Source of the DNA: Dehalococcoidia bacterium
Lineage (GTDB): Bacteria > Chloroflexota > Dehalococcoidia > GIF9 > AB-539-J10
Length of the DNA: 44,585 bases
NCBI GenBank assembly: GCA_021157895.1
Contig: JAGGVQ010000016.1
Coordinates: 1-44,585, forward strand
Direction of reading: 5' to 3'
Shown: one piece after another, positions 9,036 to 18,773 of the stretch
Numbering within the stretch: the stretch's first letter is position 1
Layout: the number at the start of each line of letters is the position of its first letter
Notes under the pieces: generated by a model
The model's input: the letters and a program-made list of their open reading frames with translations, nothing else
What the model was told of the DNA's origin: nothing
Databases searched by the model: none
Translations under genes and position numbers: made by a program

Positions 9036-9690
9036 AGTCAAATTAGCCCCTTCAATATTAAGCGCTGACTTTGCTCATCTAGGAGAACAGGTAGATGAGG
9101 TCGCAAAAGCAGGAGCTGACTATATCCATGTCGATGTCATGGACGGACACTTCGTCCCCAATATCAGTATAGGGATCCCAATCATAGATTCCCTGCATAG
9201 ATGGACAGCCTTGCCGTTAGACGTTCATCTGATGATTGAAAAACCAGAAAATTATATCAAGCAGTTCGCTGCTGCGGGTGCCGCCATTATCACTGTGCAT
9301 ATTGAAGCCTGCACTCACATACACCGAACATTGGAATCGATCAGGGAACTTGGAGTAAGAGCAGGAGTGTCCCTGAATCCAGCCACTCCCCTGAATCTTA
9401 TAGACGAAGCGATCATGTATGCAGACCTGGTGCTTGTTATGAGTGTGAACCCTGGTTTCGGCGGGCAAATTTTCATCCCGGAAACACTCAACAAAATCGC
9501 ACGCCTGCGCCGAATGCTCAATGATAGACATCTCGAGGCTGAAATTGAGGTCGATGGAGGTATTAATGTCAGCAACGCACCCAGTATCGCGAAGGCAGGA
9601 GCTCAAGTTCTTGCTGTCGGGAACAGCATATTCCAAGCTAAAGAAGGAATAACTAAAGCAATAAAAAGATTCAGGGAGATAAGAAATTAA
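9025..9690 (+). CDS. rpe: Ribulose-phosphate 3-epimerase
   Basis: Rpe interconverts ribulose 5-phosphate and xylulose 5-phosphate in the pentose phosphate pathway. The 221-residue TIM barrel has APSILSADFAHL at the start, the metal-binding HVDVMDGHFVPN (His and Asp ligands), DVHLMIEKP, MSVNPGFGGQ (phosphate loop) and EVDGGIN. ATG 9025 lies inside the end of argH. The stop codon overlaps that of the opposite rpmB gene by 4 bases, leaving no room for a separate terminator. Confidence 0.96.
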   Translation: MNNKVKLAPSILSADFAHLGEQVDEVAKAGADYIHVDVMDGHFVPNISIGIPIIDSLHRWTALPLDVHLMIEKPENYIKQFAAAGAAIITVHIEACTHIHRTLESIRELGVRAGVSLNPATPLNLIDEAIMYADLVLVMSVNPGFGGQIFIPETLNKIARLRRMLNDRHLEAEIEVDGGINVSNAPSIAKAGAQVLAVGNSIFQAKEGITKAIKRFREIRN

Positions 9691-9869
9691 TGTGCTGCCT
9701 TATATTGGCTACGCAAACATCTAGTGCAGGCATTAACTCTCTTTGTTTCTCCACCGACAACAATACTAACTCGATGAATATTGGGCAACCATCTCCGGTT
9801 AGTGCGTCTCTTGGAGTGACTTACACTATGTCCATATTGGGGCCCCTTACCACAAATATCACACTTCAT
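9687..9869 (-). CDS. rpmB: 50S ribosomal protein L28
   Basis: L28 is a small protein of the large ribosomal subunit. This 60-residue form begins MKCDICGKGPQYGHSVSHSK and ends with CTRCLRSQ; the CxxC pair at each end is the zinc-binding form of L28. RRWLPNIHRV is a family block. An SD (GGAGG and AAGG) lies just upstream on the minus strand. It diverges from fakA, a common arrangement beside yloV and recG in Gram-positive-type genomes, and converges tail to tail with rpe. Confidence 0.95.
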   Translation of the reverse strand: MKCDICGKGPQYGHSVSHSKRRTNRRWLPNIHRVSIVVGGETKRVNACTRCLRSQYKAAH

Positions 9870-9952
9870 AAGGAAACCTTCCCTCCACCTTTGCTATAAG
9901 TTTGAACCAGCATGTTATCATATCATGATTATTGCATAAGACAAAGAGAGAA

Positions 9953-11611
9953 ATGAAAAAAATACATAATGTAGAGCACAACATCAATTTAGCTGATGGC
10001 CAAACATTGAAGGACATGTTCACGGCAGGCACTGAGTGGCTAGAAAAAAGTGTCCCCGAAATTAATGCCATTAATGTCTTCCCCGTACCTGATGGGGACA
10101 CTGGAACCAATATGCTACAAACAATGAGATCAGCCATAGACGAGGTAAACCAAAATTCCGATGGTGGTGCAGTCTCGACAGTAGCTAAATCCATATCTCA
10201 TGGTGCATTAATGGGGGCACGGGGTAATTCCGGAGTCATCTTGTCTCAGTTCTGGAGCGGCTTAGCTAAGGGTCTGGCAAGTGGGACTTATTTCACTGCT
10301 AAGGATTTTGCCAACGCCCTAGCGGAAGCATCAAAAGCTGCTTATGAGTGTATCCCAACACCTGTAGAGGGAACAATCCTCACAGTCCTCAAAGATGCTG
10401 CCTCGGCCGCCAATATAGCAGCCCAAGAAACCCCCCAAGATCTAACCATAGTGCTCCAGGCTACAGTAAAATCTGCCAAAGAAAGCGTAGCCCGAACCCC
10501 TGACCTATTACCAGTATTAAAGGAAGCGGGTGTGGTGGATGCTGGGGGACAAGGACTATATGTTTTGCTAGATGGAGCCCTTCATTATTTAAAAGGGGAA
10601 TCAGGGAAAATGCAGTACCGGAAACCCCAACTAGCTGTTGCTAATATACCACCACATTCCCAACCACACATAGCAGCCACACAGGTAGAAATTCCATATG
10701 GGTATTGCACCAACTTCATCCTAGAGGGACAAAAAATAGATGTCAGAAAAATCAAGAGAAACCTCAAAAGGAAAGGACAATCTCTGGTTGTCACTGGCGA
10801 TGAGTCCATGGTCAGAGTTCACATCCACAGCCTGAAGCCAGGCGAGGTGCTCAACTATGCCTCAAAACTAGGCAAATTACATGAAATAAAGATTGATAAT
10901 ATGGATGACCAGTACTCAGAATTTCTCCAGATGCAAAAAGAAAGAATGCCCCTGGCAGATATAGCTACAGTAGTTGTTGCCTCGGGAGAAGGCTTCTTCC
11001 AAGTTTTTCGCAGTCTGGGCGCAACCATCATCGTTCCAGGTGGCCAGACCATGAATCCAAGTGTTCGGGAATTATTACAGGCAGTGGAATCGACTCCATC
11101 CAATGAGATAATTTTGCTCCCCAATAACAAAAACATCATTCCATCAGCCTCCCAGGTTGAGATGCTCACAGAAAAAAAGGTAAAAGTTGTTCCAACCCGA
11201 ACTACCCCCCAAGGGATAGCCTCCTTCTTGGCCTTCAACTACGACATGAATCTAGAGGAAAATGCCAGAGCTATGGAAGAGGCTGCACTGGCTATAACTA
11301 CAATAGAAATCACCAGGGCAATACGTAAAACACACCTCAATGGGTTGAAGATCAAGAAAGGTCAATTCATCGCTATTCTCAACGACGGAAATTTAATATC
11401 CAATAATGATAAAGTGCTCCCCGTCATCTTCGAAGCCTTGGACAAAACAAATGCCGGCCAGGCAGAGATAGCAACCATTTATTACGGCGCAGAGACCAAA
11501 GCCTCCGAGGCAGAAGAAATAGTTCAGAAAATACGAGAGAAATACAACCTTGAGGTTGAGTTGATTCATGGTGGCCAACCCCATTATCAATACATAATTT
11601 CTTTAGAGTAA
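9953..11611 (+). CDS. fakA: DAK2-domain fatty-acid kinase subunit FakA (YloV family)
   Basis: The N-terminal DAK2 nucleotide-binding domain is clear: NVFPVPDGDTGTNM (ATP/Mg site), then SHGALMGARGNSGVILSQ, near residues 34-95. A middle FakA-type domain and a C-terminal DegV-like half follow; the total of about 552 residues is typical. In Gram-positive bacteria FakA phosphorylates fatty acids held by a FakB (DegV) partner, and a DegV gene follows here after 13 bases. A TTG at 9932 in the same frame is an alternative start. I prefer ATG 9953, although neither has a strong SD. Usually asp23 (yloU) lies between rpmB and yloV; it is absent here. Confidence 0.9.
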   Translation: MKKIHNVEHNINLADGQTLKDMFTAGTEWLEKSVPEINAINVFPVPDGDTGTNMLQTMRSAIDEVNQNSDGGAVSTVAKSISHGALMGARGNSGVILSQFWSGLAKGLASGTYFTAKDFANALAEASKAAYECIPTPVEGTILTVLKDAASAANIAAQETPQDLTIVLQATVKSAKESVARTPDLLPVLKEAGVVDAGGQGLYVLLDGALHYLKGESGKMQYRKPQLAVANIPPHSQPHIAATQVEIPYGYCTNFILEGQKIDVRKIKRNLKRKGQSLVVTGDESMVRVHIHSLKPGEVLNYASKLGKLHEIKIDNMDDQYSEFLQMQKERMPLADIATVVVASGEGFFQVFRSLGATIIVPGGQTMNPSVRELLQAVESTPSNEIILLPNNKNIIPSASQVEMLTEKKVKVVPTRTTPQGIASFLAFNYDMNLEENARAMEEAALAITTIEITRAIRKTHLNGLKIKKGQFIAILNDGNLISNNDKVLPVIFEALDKTNAGQAEIATIYYGAETKASEAEEIVQKIREKYNLEVELIHGGQPHYQYIISLE

Positions 11612-11624
11612 AGGAGTAGATGCT

Positions 11625-12461
11625 ATGGTAAAGATTGTCACTGATAGCTGTTCAGGAATTAACCCTGAATCAGCTGAAAGATTTGGAGTTACAGTACTGC
11701 CCCTATACATACACTTTGGTAATGAAATTTACCAGGACAACATCGATTTAACCACGGAAGAGTTCTATCGTCGGCTGGAAAAGGAAGAAAACCTGCCCAC
11801 CAGTTCAGCAGTGAATCCTGACACATTTGCCAAAGTTTTCACCCAACTGGCAAAGGAGACAGACGAAATACTTACTATCTCCTTTTCCGCAATGCTCAGC
11901 GGCACCTACGGGGCAGCTCTACAGGGCAAAGCAATGGTCGGCAAGAAGTGTCACATTGAGGTTATTGATTCCCAGCTAGCCATAGGCGCACAAATGCTTC
12001 TGGTTGTCTTTGCTACCAAACTGGCTCAGTCTGGAGCTAACCTAGATCAGATCTCCAAACGGGTTAAGAACGCAATTCCCAGAATACATCTACGCGCGAC
12101 TTTATATACATTGGAGTACCTGAGAAAAGGCGGACGCATTGGTAAAGCACAGGCCCTTCTCGGTAGCCTGCTAAAGGTAAATCCTATTCTAACCTTAAAG
12201 GATGGTATGATTTTCCCAGTGGCTCGGCCTCGTAGCCGCACTCAGGCAATAAATCAGCTGATTGACTTTGCCAAAAGTTTCCCCCACATAGAGGCTTTAG
12301 CTGTCGAGGATGCCACTACCCATGATGAACTGGAGGTGCTGGCTGAGAAGCTTAAAGGCTTAGTCCCCCCTGAGAACTTTTACCGCTCCAAAATTGACCC
12401 TGTGATAGGTATTCATCTGGGACCTGGCGTCTTGGGAGTCAGCGTGCTTGAAGGAGAATAA
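11625..12461 (+). CDS. DegV-family fatty-acid-binding protein (FakB-like)
   Basis: The 278-residue DegV fold binds one fatty acid and presents its carboxylate for phosphorylation by FakA. Blocks include KIVTDSCSGI at the start, LPTSSAVNPDTF near residue 57, the lipid-contact motif ILTISFSAMLSGTY near 82, and LEYLRKGGRIGKA near 162. SD AAGGAG lies about 8 bases before ATG 11625. Its place directly after fakA supports a FakA/FakB pair that feeds exogenous or recycled fatty acids into phospholipid synthesis; the substrate cannot be read from the sequence. Confidence 0.9.
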   Translation: MVKIVTDSCSGINPESAERFGVTVLPLYIHFGNEIYQDNIDLTTEEFYRRLEKEENLPTSSAVNPDTFAKVFTQLAKETDEILTISFSAMLSGTYGAALQGKAMVGKKCHIEVIDSQLAIGAQMLLVVFATKLAQSGANLDQISKRVKNAIPRIHLRATLYTLEYLRKGGRIGKAQALLGSLLKVNPILTLKDGMIFPVARPRSRTQAINQLIDFAKSFPHIEALAVEDATTHDELEVLAEKLKGLVPPENFYRSKIDPVIGIHLGPGVLGVSVLEGE

Positions 12462-12500
12462 CTAAAACAGTTCACAGCGTGTGCAGAGAAGAACTGCTAA

Positions 12501-12528
12501 AACATGGCATTTCTCCATGCCATATGTT
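12501..12528 (+). promoter_or_regulatory. Hairpin upstream of recG
   Basis: AACATGGCAT and ATGCCATATGTT can pair across a TTCTCC loop, with a 2-base bulge. There is no U tract after it, so it is not a classical terminator. It lies between degV and recG and may be an RNA processing or pausing structure. Confidence 0.35.
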
Positions 12529-12549
12529 GTGCTAGAGGTAATTTCTTAA

Positions 12550-15024
12550 GTGGCACATATCGGCTCACTGCGAGACGTTCTTAATTTAGAATGCGAAAAA
12601 GGTTACACCAACCGCGCAGTATTCGGGGGACTGGAAAAATATCTCCAAAAACAAAGCAACCTCCTCAAACAAAGCATCCCTAATCCACAACTGTTAACGG
12701 AATTTGAGCAACTCAACTTAGCTAGCTCCACCTATAATTCCTGGAGTATTGATAAGCGAGAAAAATGGCTGGCTGAAATCCTTCAATGGCTAGGCAAACT
12801 GGAAGATGCAGAGAGGAACAAAGAAAAGAAACAGGTTCGACCTCTGATATCGATACATGGCAAACCCATAGAGCCTGCTGCTAAATCAAGAAAAGGTTCT
12901 CGCACAGGGAAGGGCTCTCTACACTCCCCGGTTACCACGATTAGAGGCATTACCCCCATTTCACTTAAGAAGCTCAGCAGACTGAATGTAGCAACTGTGG
13001 AGGATCTACTATACTTCTTTCCACACAGATATGTAGACTATAGCCAGATAAAACCAATTGCTGGGCTTGAGGAAGATAAGGAGCAAACTATTATCGGTAC
13101 AGTTTGGCAATCCAGGATAACCCTCCTCGGATCTCGGCGAGGAACTGAGGTCATTCTAGGAGATGCCACTGGAAACATCAGGGCTATCTGGTTCAATCAA
13201 CCCTATCTGGCTAGAGGATTCCGCACCAACACTAAAATAGTGCTCAGCGGCACAATCAGTAGCTTTCATGGACAAAAAGTATTTACATCTCCCGAGTGGG
13301 AAATACTCGGGAATAGAGAATTGCTACACACCGCTCGATTAGTGCCCATTTACCCTCTCACACGAGGATTATATGCCAAACAAATAAGAAGGTGGACGAA
13401 AGAAGCTATCGATACTTATGTGGGAGACTTAACCGATTTTTTACCCATAGGAATAAAAAAACGCTGTCAGCTACTTGATCTCCCTGAGGCCATCACCCAG
13501 ATCCACTATCCTGACAATTACCAGGTGGCGCAGAAAGCACAGAAAAGGTTAGCCTTTGATGAATTATTCCTGCTCCAGATAGGCGTGTTGAGCAGAAAGC
13601 GATATTGGCAGGAAAGCCAGCCAGGTAATGCCTTTAATATAGACCGAGAAGTCACCATGAGCTTTTTAAACCGTTTGCCCTTTACCCTCACAATGGCACA
13701 ACAAAAAGTACTGGAGGAAATTATTGTTGATCTCCAGAAACCAAAGGCAATGTCCCGTCTCCTTCAAGGAGAGGTGGGCAGTGGCAAGACAATCATCGCC
13801 ACTCTGGTGTTATTGCTCACAGTAGCAAACGGCTATCAGGGAGCGTTCATGGCTCCAACTGAGCTATTAGCCGAGCAACACTTCCACACGCTCTGTAATT
13901 ATTTGTCCCAGTACAGTACGCCAAAGCAGAATACGAACAATACCATCAGCTATGAAAATGTTTTCCCCCAACCTGTTACCATAGCTCTTCTTGTCGGTAA
14001 TCTCAGCAACAGAGACAAGAAAAACCTGCAGCAGAATATTGCTCATGGCGAAGTTGATATCATTATCGGCACACATGCTATTATTCAAGAAAAGGTGAAA
14101 TTTTCCAAACTGGGCTTGGCGGTCATAGATGAACAACATCGTTTCGGAGTCATGCAACGCCAAAAATTACGTCAAAAGGGATTCAACCCACATATCTTAG
14201 TTATGACAGCAACCCCCATACCCCGAACGATGGCTCTAACATTATATGGTGATCTCGATATCTCGGTAATTGATGAGCTTCCTCCAGGAAGACAAGTTGT
14301 GAAAACAAAACTGCTCGAGCCAGATCAAAGAGAGAAAGCATATACCTTTATCAGAAATCGGATAGCTGATGAGGGTGGACAGATATTTATTATCTATCCC
14401 CTAATCGAAGAATCTGAAGCGCTCGAAGCAAAAGCAGCAACAACAGAATATGAAAAACTATGTCAAGAAATTTTTCCAGAGATGAAACTGGAGTTACTTC
14501 ATGGCAGAATGCCTCCTGAGGAAAAGGAAAATGTAATGCGACGCTTCCGCGATGGAGAATTCAACATCCTGGTATCAACCTCGGTCATAGAGGTAGGCAT
14601 CGATATCCCTAAAGCCACAGTCATGCTAATTGAAAACGCTGATCGTTTCGGGTTATCACAATTACATCAATTTAGAGGACGAGTGGGTCGAGGGGCAACA
14701 CAATCTTATTGCCTATTGATTACAGATAAAAAACTATCACCGGAAATAAAAAACCGCCTCAGTCTGATTGAGAAGATCCATGATGGTTTTCGATTAGCCG
14801 AGGAAGACCTGAAGCTAAGAGGACCAGGTGAGATTTTTGGCACTACACAAAGTGGTTTACCTACCCTCAAAGTAGCCAGATTGTCTGACTTTCACCTCAT
14901 GGAGCTAGCTCGACATGAAGCATTACTTCTGTTTCAAGACGACCCCAATCTCAAAAAGGCTGAACATGCTTTATTACAAGACAAACTATCCCGGATATGG
15001 TGTAATAACACTGAATGGAGTTAA
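12550..15024 (+). CDS. recG: ATP-dependent DNA helicase RecG
   Basis: RecG remodels stalled replication forks and Holliday junctions. The 824-residue protein has an N-terminal extension, a wedge/OB-fold domain (about residues 140-250), then SF2 helicase motifs: LLQGEVGSGKT (Walker A, about 405-415), DEQHRFGV (motif II, about 527), MTATPIPRTMALTLYGDLD (motif III and the RecG-specific region), STSVIEVGID, and FRGRVGRG. GTG 12550 has AGAGGT 10 bases upstream. The N-terminal extension of about 130 residues resembles that of Firmicutes and Chloroflexi RecG. argS follows after 7 bases. Confidence 0.95.
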   Translation: MAHIGSLRDVLNLECEKGYTNRAVFGGLEKYLQKQSNLLKQSIPNPQLLTEFEQLNLASSTYNSWSIDKREKWLAEILQWLGKLEDAERNKEKKQVRPLISIHGKPIEPAAKSRKGSRTGKGSLHSPVTTIRGITPISLKKLSRLNVATVEDLLYFFPHRYVDYSQIKPIAGLEEDKEQTIIGTVWQSRITLLGSRRGTEVILGDATGNIRAIWFNQPYLARGFRTNTKIVLSGTISSFHGQKVFTSPEWEILGNRELLHTARLVPIYPLTRGLYAKQIRRWTKEAIDTYVGDLTDFLPIGIKKRCQLLDLPEAITQIHYPDNYQVAQKAQKRLAFDELFLLQIGVLSRKRYWQESQPGNAFNIDREVTMSFLNRLPFTLTMAQQKVLEEIIVDLQKPKAMSRLLQGEVGSGKTIIATLVLLLTVANGYQGAFMAPTELLAEQHFHTLCNYLSQYSTPKQNTNNTISYENVFPQPVTIALLVGNLSNRDKKNLQQNIAHGEVDIIIGTHAIIQEKVKFSKLGLAVIDEQHRFGVMQRQKLRQKGFNPHILVMTATPIPRTMALTLYGDLDISVIDELPPGRQVVKTKLLEPDQREKAYTFIRNRIADEGGQIFIIYPLIEESEALEAKAATTEYEKLCQEIFPEMKLELLHGRMPPEEKENVMRRFRDGEFNILVSTSVIEVGIDIPKATVMLIENADRFGLSQLHQFRGRVGRGATQSYCLLITDKKLSPEIKNRLSLIEKIHDGFRLAEEDLKLRGPGEIFGTTQSGLPTLKVARLSDFHLMELARHEALLLFQDDPNLKKAEHALLQDKLSRIWCNNTEWS

Positions 15025-15031
15025 CGTAGAT

Positions 15032-16690
15032 ATGGTCAAGGAAAAATTACTCAAGTGCATACAACAGGCAGTCAGCGATACACAACAAGAAGGATGCATC
15101 CCCTTAGCAATATTGCCCGATATAAATATTGAACGACCCAAGGATCTCAGACACGGAGACTATGCAACAGGGCTACCACTGAAACTAGCTCGGATATCAG
15201 GTATTTCTCCTCTAGAAATAGCCAAACGCATAATCAACCACCTATCGCTACCTGAAGAAATCGATAATGCGGTCGCTGCTCCTCCAGGCTTCATCAATTT
15301 TACTCTGAGTGACAAGTGGCTATGCCAACAAGTGTCCGTCATCCTAAATGCAGATAAGTCTTATGGTGATACCAATCTAGGTTCCAACACATATATCCAG
15401 TTTGAATTTGTTAGCGTCAACCCTACAGGCCCTCTGCATATAGGCCATGGTCGCGGTGCTGTTCTCGGTAGTACACTCGCCAATATTTTCACCTCTGCAG
15501 GATATAAGGTAGAAAGAGAATACTACCTGAACGACACGGGAAACCAGATAAACATCTTTGGAACTTCGTTATATGCTCGTTATCAACAGTGCCTCGGCAA
15601 AGAAGCTGATATGCCAATCAACGGCTACTTTGGCAATTACATGACTGCCCTAGCCAGAAAAATTATTTCGGAACATGGAGAGAAATTTCTACAGCTCTCA
15701 CAACAAGAGGCCATCACCCAACTAACCAAAATAGGCATGGAAAAAATAGTGCAGGGCATCAAGCAAGATCTCCAACTTCTAAAAGTTGACTTTGATGTAT
15801 GGTATAGCGAGAAAGACCTGTACCACAATGGACAATATCAACAAGCAATGGAAAAGTTACAACAAAGGGGCTATATAACCAAGAGGGAAAATGCTACATG
15901 GTTCGAATCCAGTGTCCTCGGCGAAGACAAGGATAATGTCTTGGTGCGCAGCGATGGTTCCCCTACCTATTTCGCCTCCGATATTGCTTACCACCATAGT
16001 AAGTTCTTACAGAGAAAATTCGACAGAGTGATTGATATCTGGGGGGCGGATCACCAAGGCCACGTTCCCCGAATGAAAGCAGTACTTAAAGCCCTCAGCA
16101 TCGATCCTGAACGACTTAGCGTAATCCTCTGCCAGCTGGTAACACTACGCCGCGGTAAAGAGGTAATTAAAGTATCTAAGCGAAGTGGTGATGTTATTAC
16201 CCTGCGGGAAGTGATTGATGAAGTGGGAACAGATGCTTGTCGCTTTTTCTTTCTGTCTCGGTCTGCTGACAGCCAAATGGATTTTGATCTAGAGTTAGCT
16301 AAAAAACAATCGGTGGACAACCCTGTATACTATATCCAGTATGCCCACGCCAGAATTGCCAGCATCCTGCGCCTAGCAAATGAAAAACATATAGCCTATG
16401 ATGAAGGTGACCTCTCACTGCTTTCAACTAAACCTGAGCTTAGCCTCATTCGCTGCCTAACATTCCTGCCTGAAACCATAGAAAATGTCGTAGACACTCT
16501 ACAACCTCAATACCTAACATATTATAGCCAAGAACTAGCCACCCTCTTTCATAGCTTTTACAAACAATGCAGGGTTGTATCTCAAGATGAGGCACTAACT
16601 AAAGCTCGCCTCAAGCTAGTCAGAGCATCTCAAATCACCTTAGCTAAAACACTTCGACTAATGGGTATGACGGTTCCAGAAACCATGTAA
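15032..16690 (+). CDS. argS: Arginyl-tRNA synthetase
   Basis: ArgRS charges tRNA-Arg. The 552-residue class I enzyme has the N-terminal Add-1 domain (GDYATGLPLKLAR), HIGH as HIGHGRGA (about 136-143) in the context NPTGPLHIGHGRGA, a KMSK-like KVSKRSGD, and the C-terminal DALR anticodon-binding domain. The frame is open upstream into recG, but ATG 15032 has TGGAG 11 bases before it and the encoded MVKEKLLKCI fits the family N-terminus. Translation is probably coupled to recG. Confidence 0.95.
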   Translation: MVKEKLLKCIQQAVSDTQQEGCIPLAILPDINIERPKDLRHGDYATGLPLKLARISGISPLEIAKRIINHLSLPEEIDNAVAAPPGFINFTLSDKWLCQQVSVILNADKSYGDTNLGSNTYIQFEFVSVNPTGPLHIGHGRGAVLGSTLANIFTSAGYKVEREYYLNDTGNQINIFGTSLYARYQQCLGKEADMPINGYFGNYMTALARKIISEHGEKFLQLSQQEAITQLTKIGMEKIVQGIKQDLQLLKVDFDVWYSEKDLYHNGQYQQAMEKLQQRGYITKRENATWFESSVLGEDKDNVLVRSDGSPTYFASDIAYHHSKFLQRKFDRVIDIWGADHQGHVPRMKAVLKALSIDPERLSVILCQLVTLRRGKEVIKVSKRSGDVITLREVIDEVGTDACRFFFLSRSADSQMDFDLELAKKQSVDNPVYYIQYAHARIASILRLANEKHIAYDEGDLSLLSTKPELSLIRCLTFLPETIENVVDTLQPQYLTYYSQELATLFHSFYKQCRVVSQDEALTKARLKLVRASQITLAKTLRLMGMTVPETM

Positions 16691-16717
16691 TGCGTAAGGG
16701 CTTAAAGGCCGCTTCTT

Positions 16718-16790
16718 TAGCATAGGCATACATGATGGACTCGAGCGCAGGCAATAAACCCAGCGTTGCATTTACCATCCTCCTATGCTA
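16718..16790 (+). promoter_or_regulatory. Structured 5' leader of thiC (unidentified)
   Basis: Three nested stems can be drawn: TAGCATAGG (16718-16726) with CCTATGCTA (16782-16790), GATGG (16734-16738) with CCATC (16775-16779), and AGCGC with GCGTT around a 14-base loop. The first is a perfect 9-bp stem enclosing 55 bases. The CTGAGA motif of the TPP riboswitch is not present, so this is not a recognisable THI box. It lies between the argS stop and the thiC start and could be a cis-acting RNA or a processing site. Confidence 0.4.
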
Positions 16791-16846
16791 GATTTACTGG
16801 CCATCTTTCCTACGACAAAATCACCTGACAAGATGTTTCTACGAAA

Positions 16847-18145
16847 ATGACTCAATTAGAACTAGCCAAGGCTGGCATTATTTCTCCCCAGTTGGAACAG
16901 GTTGCTCAACAAGAAAAACTCGACGTTAATATCCTGCAACAGGGAATTGCTGAAGGCAAAATTATAATTTTGGCGAACCTCAGACATAGCAACTCGACTC
17001 CCTGTGGCATTGGAAAAGGGCTCAAGACAAAGGTCAACGCTAATATAGGAACTTCCTCCGACCTTTGCGATGTCAATTTGGAGTTAAGAAAATTACGGAT
17101 GGCAATTGACACCGGCGCCAACACCGTAATGGATTTAAGCACCGGAAGCAATATATCAAATATAAGACAGGCTATTATCGCCAACAGCACTATCCCCGTC
17201 GGAACCGTCCCCATATACCAAGCTGGACTCGAAGCAATCGAGAAACATAAGGCCCTCGTCGATATGAAGGTTGATGAAATATTCAGTGTAATCGAAAATC
17301 AGGCCAAGGACGGCGTTGACTTCATCACCGTACACTGCGGCGTAACCCAAGCATCCATAGCAAGGTTAAAAAGTGAGGGCAGAATAACTAGCATCGTATC
17401 AAGAGGAGGAGCCTTCCTCACTGGTTGGATATTACACAATGGCCAGGAAAATCCCCTATTCCAATATTATGACCGTTTACTGGATATTGCACATGAATAT
17501 GATGTAACCTTAAGTTTGGGTGATGGTTTCCGCCCAGGCTGCCTGGCTGATGCTACAGACAGAGCTCAAGTAGAAGAACTAATCATACTTGGAGAGATGG
17601 TAGATCGCGCTAGAAAGGTTGGTGTTCAAGCAATGGTCGAGGGACCAGGCCATCTACCACTAGACCAAATAGTTTCCAATGTTAAATTAGAAAAGAGCCT
17701 GTGCCATGAAGCTCCTTTCTACGTTCTAGGCCCCTTGGTCACTGATATTGGTGCAGGTTATGACCATATCACAGGTGCAATTGGTGGAGCTATTGCCGCT
17801 GCTGCCGGTACCGACTTTTTATGTTACGTAACTCCTGCCGAGCATCTCTCCCTGCCTGACGTAGACGATGTTAAGCAAGGGGTAATAGCTTCACGTCTCG
17901 CTGCTCACGTTGGAGATATTGCTAAGGGCGTGGCTGATGCTAAGAAATGGGATGAGCAGATGGCCAGGGCTCGCAAAGATCTCAACTGGAAGACACAAGC
18001 AGAACTATCTCTAGATCCAGAGTTATCACGTAGCATTCACAACAAAATTCCTGCCACAGGAAAAACTTGTAGCATGTGTGGCAAATATTGTGCTATGGAA
18101 ATAGTGAAAAAGCACTTGGACAACTCAACAAATCAAATAAACTGA
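16847..18145 (+). CDS. thiC: Phosphomethylpyrimidine synthase ThiC
   Basis: ThiC rearranges aminoimidazole ribotide to hydroxymethylpyrimidine phosphate for thiamine, using a radical SAM mechanism. This is the short form (432 residues) without the long N-terminal domain. It has [52 protein letters not shown] and [20 protein letters not shown]. The C-terminal cluster is C408-SM-C411-GKY-C415, as in short anaerobe ThiC. No SD is evident before ATG 16847. No other thi gene is in the window. Confidence 0.95.
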   Translation: MTQLELAKAGIISPQLEQVAQQEKLDVNILQQGIAEGKIIILANLRHSNSTPCGIGKGLKTKVNANIGTSSDLCDVNLELRKLRMAIDTGANTVMDLSTGSNISNIRQAIIANSTIPVGTVPIYQAGLEAIEKHKALVDMKVDEIFSVIENQAKDGVDFITVHCGVTQASIARLKSEGRITSIVSRGGAFLTGWILHNGQENPLFQYYDRLLDIAHEYDVTLSLGDGFRPGCLADATDRAQVEELIILGEMVDRARKVGVQAMVEGPGHLPLDQIVSNVKLEKSLCHEAPFYVLGPLVTDIGAGYDHITGAIGGAIAAAAGTDFLCYVTPAEHLSLPDVDDVKQGVIASRLAAHVGDIAKGVADAKKWDEQMARARKDLNWKTQAELSLDPELSRSIHNKIPATGKTCSMCGKYCAMEIVKKHLDNSTNQIN

Positions 18146-18282
18146 GGATAATATCTTCAGGGTGCCTCAACTGTCTACACATAAAAACTGATTTATGGTA
18201 CTCTTCTCTCCTGTTAGTGTTGGCTTAATCCCTCAAAAATCTAGTTCCGTCAGTAAGGAAGAAGGTTATCTAAAAAGATTTC

Positions 18283-18651
18283 ATGCACTTAATCATAGAT
18301 GGTTACTCCAATAACTCTGCGGTTCTCAGCGATAAAGAATATCTCCATGATTGGTTAGATGGCTATCCTGCCACAATTGGAATGACAAAAATTTCCCCGA
18401 CTTTCGTCACCGAATATACAGGCCCAAACCCCAAAGACTGGGGAATATCTGGATTTGTTGTTATCGCTGAAAGCCATATAAGCTTTCATACCTTCGTGGA
18501 ACGAGATTATGTAAACGTCGATGTCTTTTCCTGCAAAGACTTCGATGCTGATAAAGTAATTAGCGACATACAAAATACTTTTCAACTGGTAGAATCTTGG
18601 CCTCGTCTCATCGACCGGGAATGGACAGCAAACCCCACTGTAAGAAATTAG
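18283..18651 (+). CDS. speD: S-adenosylmethionine decarboxylase proenzyme (class 1B, SpeD)
   Basis: SpeD decarboxylates SAM to supply aminopropyl groups for spermidine. The 122-residue protein has the self-processing site AESHISFHT: cleavage before Ser63 would yield the pyruvoyl cofactor, the same residue number as in the Bacillus and Thermotoga enzymes. KISPTFVTEYTG, DWGISGFVVIAESHIS and VNVDVFSC match the family. The start ATG 18283 has a purine-rich stretch (AGGAAGAAGG) farther upstream than usual. No speE follows, so spermidine synthase must be elsewhere or the product is used differently. A strong hairpin ends the unit. Confidence 0.9.
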   Translation: MHLIIDGYSNNSAVLSDKEYLHDWLDGYPATIGMTKISPTFVTEYTGPNPKDWGISGFVVIAESHISFHTFVERDYVNVDVFSCKDFDADKVISDIQNTFQLVESWPRLIDREWTANPTVRN

Positions 18652-18653
18652 AT

Positions 18654-18691
18654 CCAGCAAGAAAGGCGTCACGCCAGCGCTTTCCTGCTGG
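18654..18691 (+). terminator. Strong hairpin after speD
   Basis: CCAGCA at 18654 pairs with TGCTGG ending at 18691, continued by GAAAG with CTTTC and a short GCG/CGC extension around a small loop, for a stem of about 14 bp. The bases after it (CCAAGTTAG) contain no U tract, so it may stabilise the transcript 3' end rather than terminate by itself. Confidence 0.5.
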
Positions 18692-18733
18692 CCAAGTTAG
18701 CCTACAATTAACTGGCTATGTGGTGCCCAGCAA

Positions 18734-18763
18734 TTGACACCCTAACCCTTTTTATCCTATCAT
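18734..18763 (+). promoter_or_regulatory. Promoter of the greA fusion gene, leaderless
   Basis: A perfect TTGACA (18734-18739), an 18-base spacer and TATCAT (18758-18763) form a good sigma-70-type promoter. The GTG start at 18774 comes 10 bases after the -10 box and lacks an SD, so the mRNA would have a leader of only a few bases or none. Confidence 0.6.
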
Positions 18764-18773
18764 TCCCTAGCCT

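Noticed and set aside
16691-16846. TPP riboswitch before thiC
   Set aside because: The CTGAGA element of the aptamer is not found, and the later ACCTGA occurs alone without the rest of the core.
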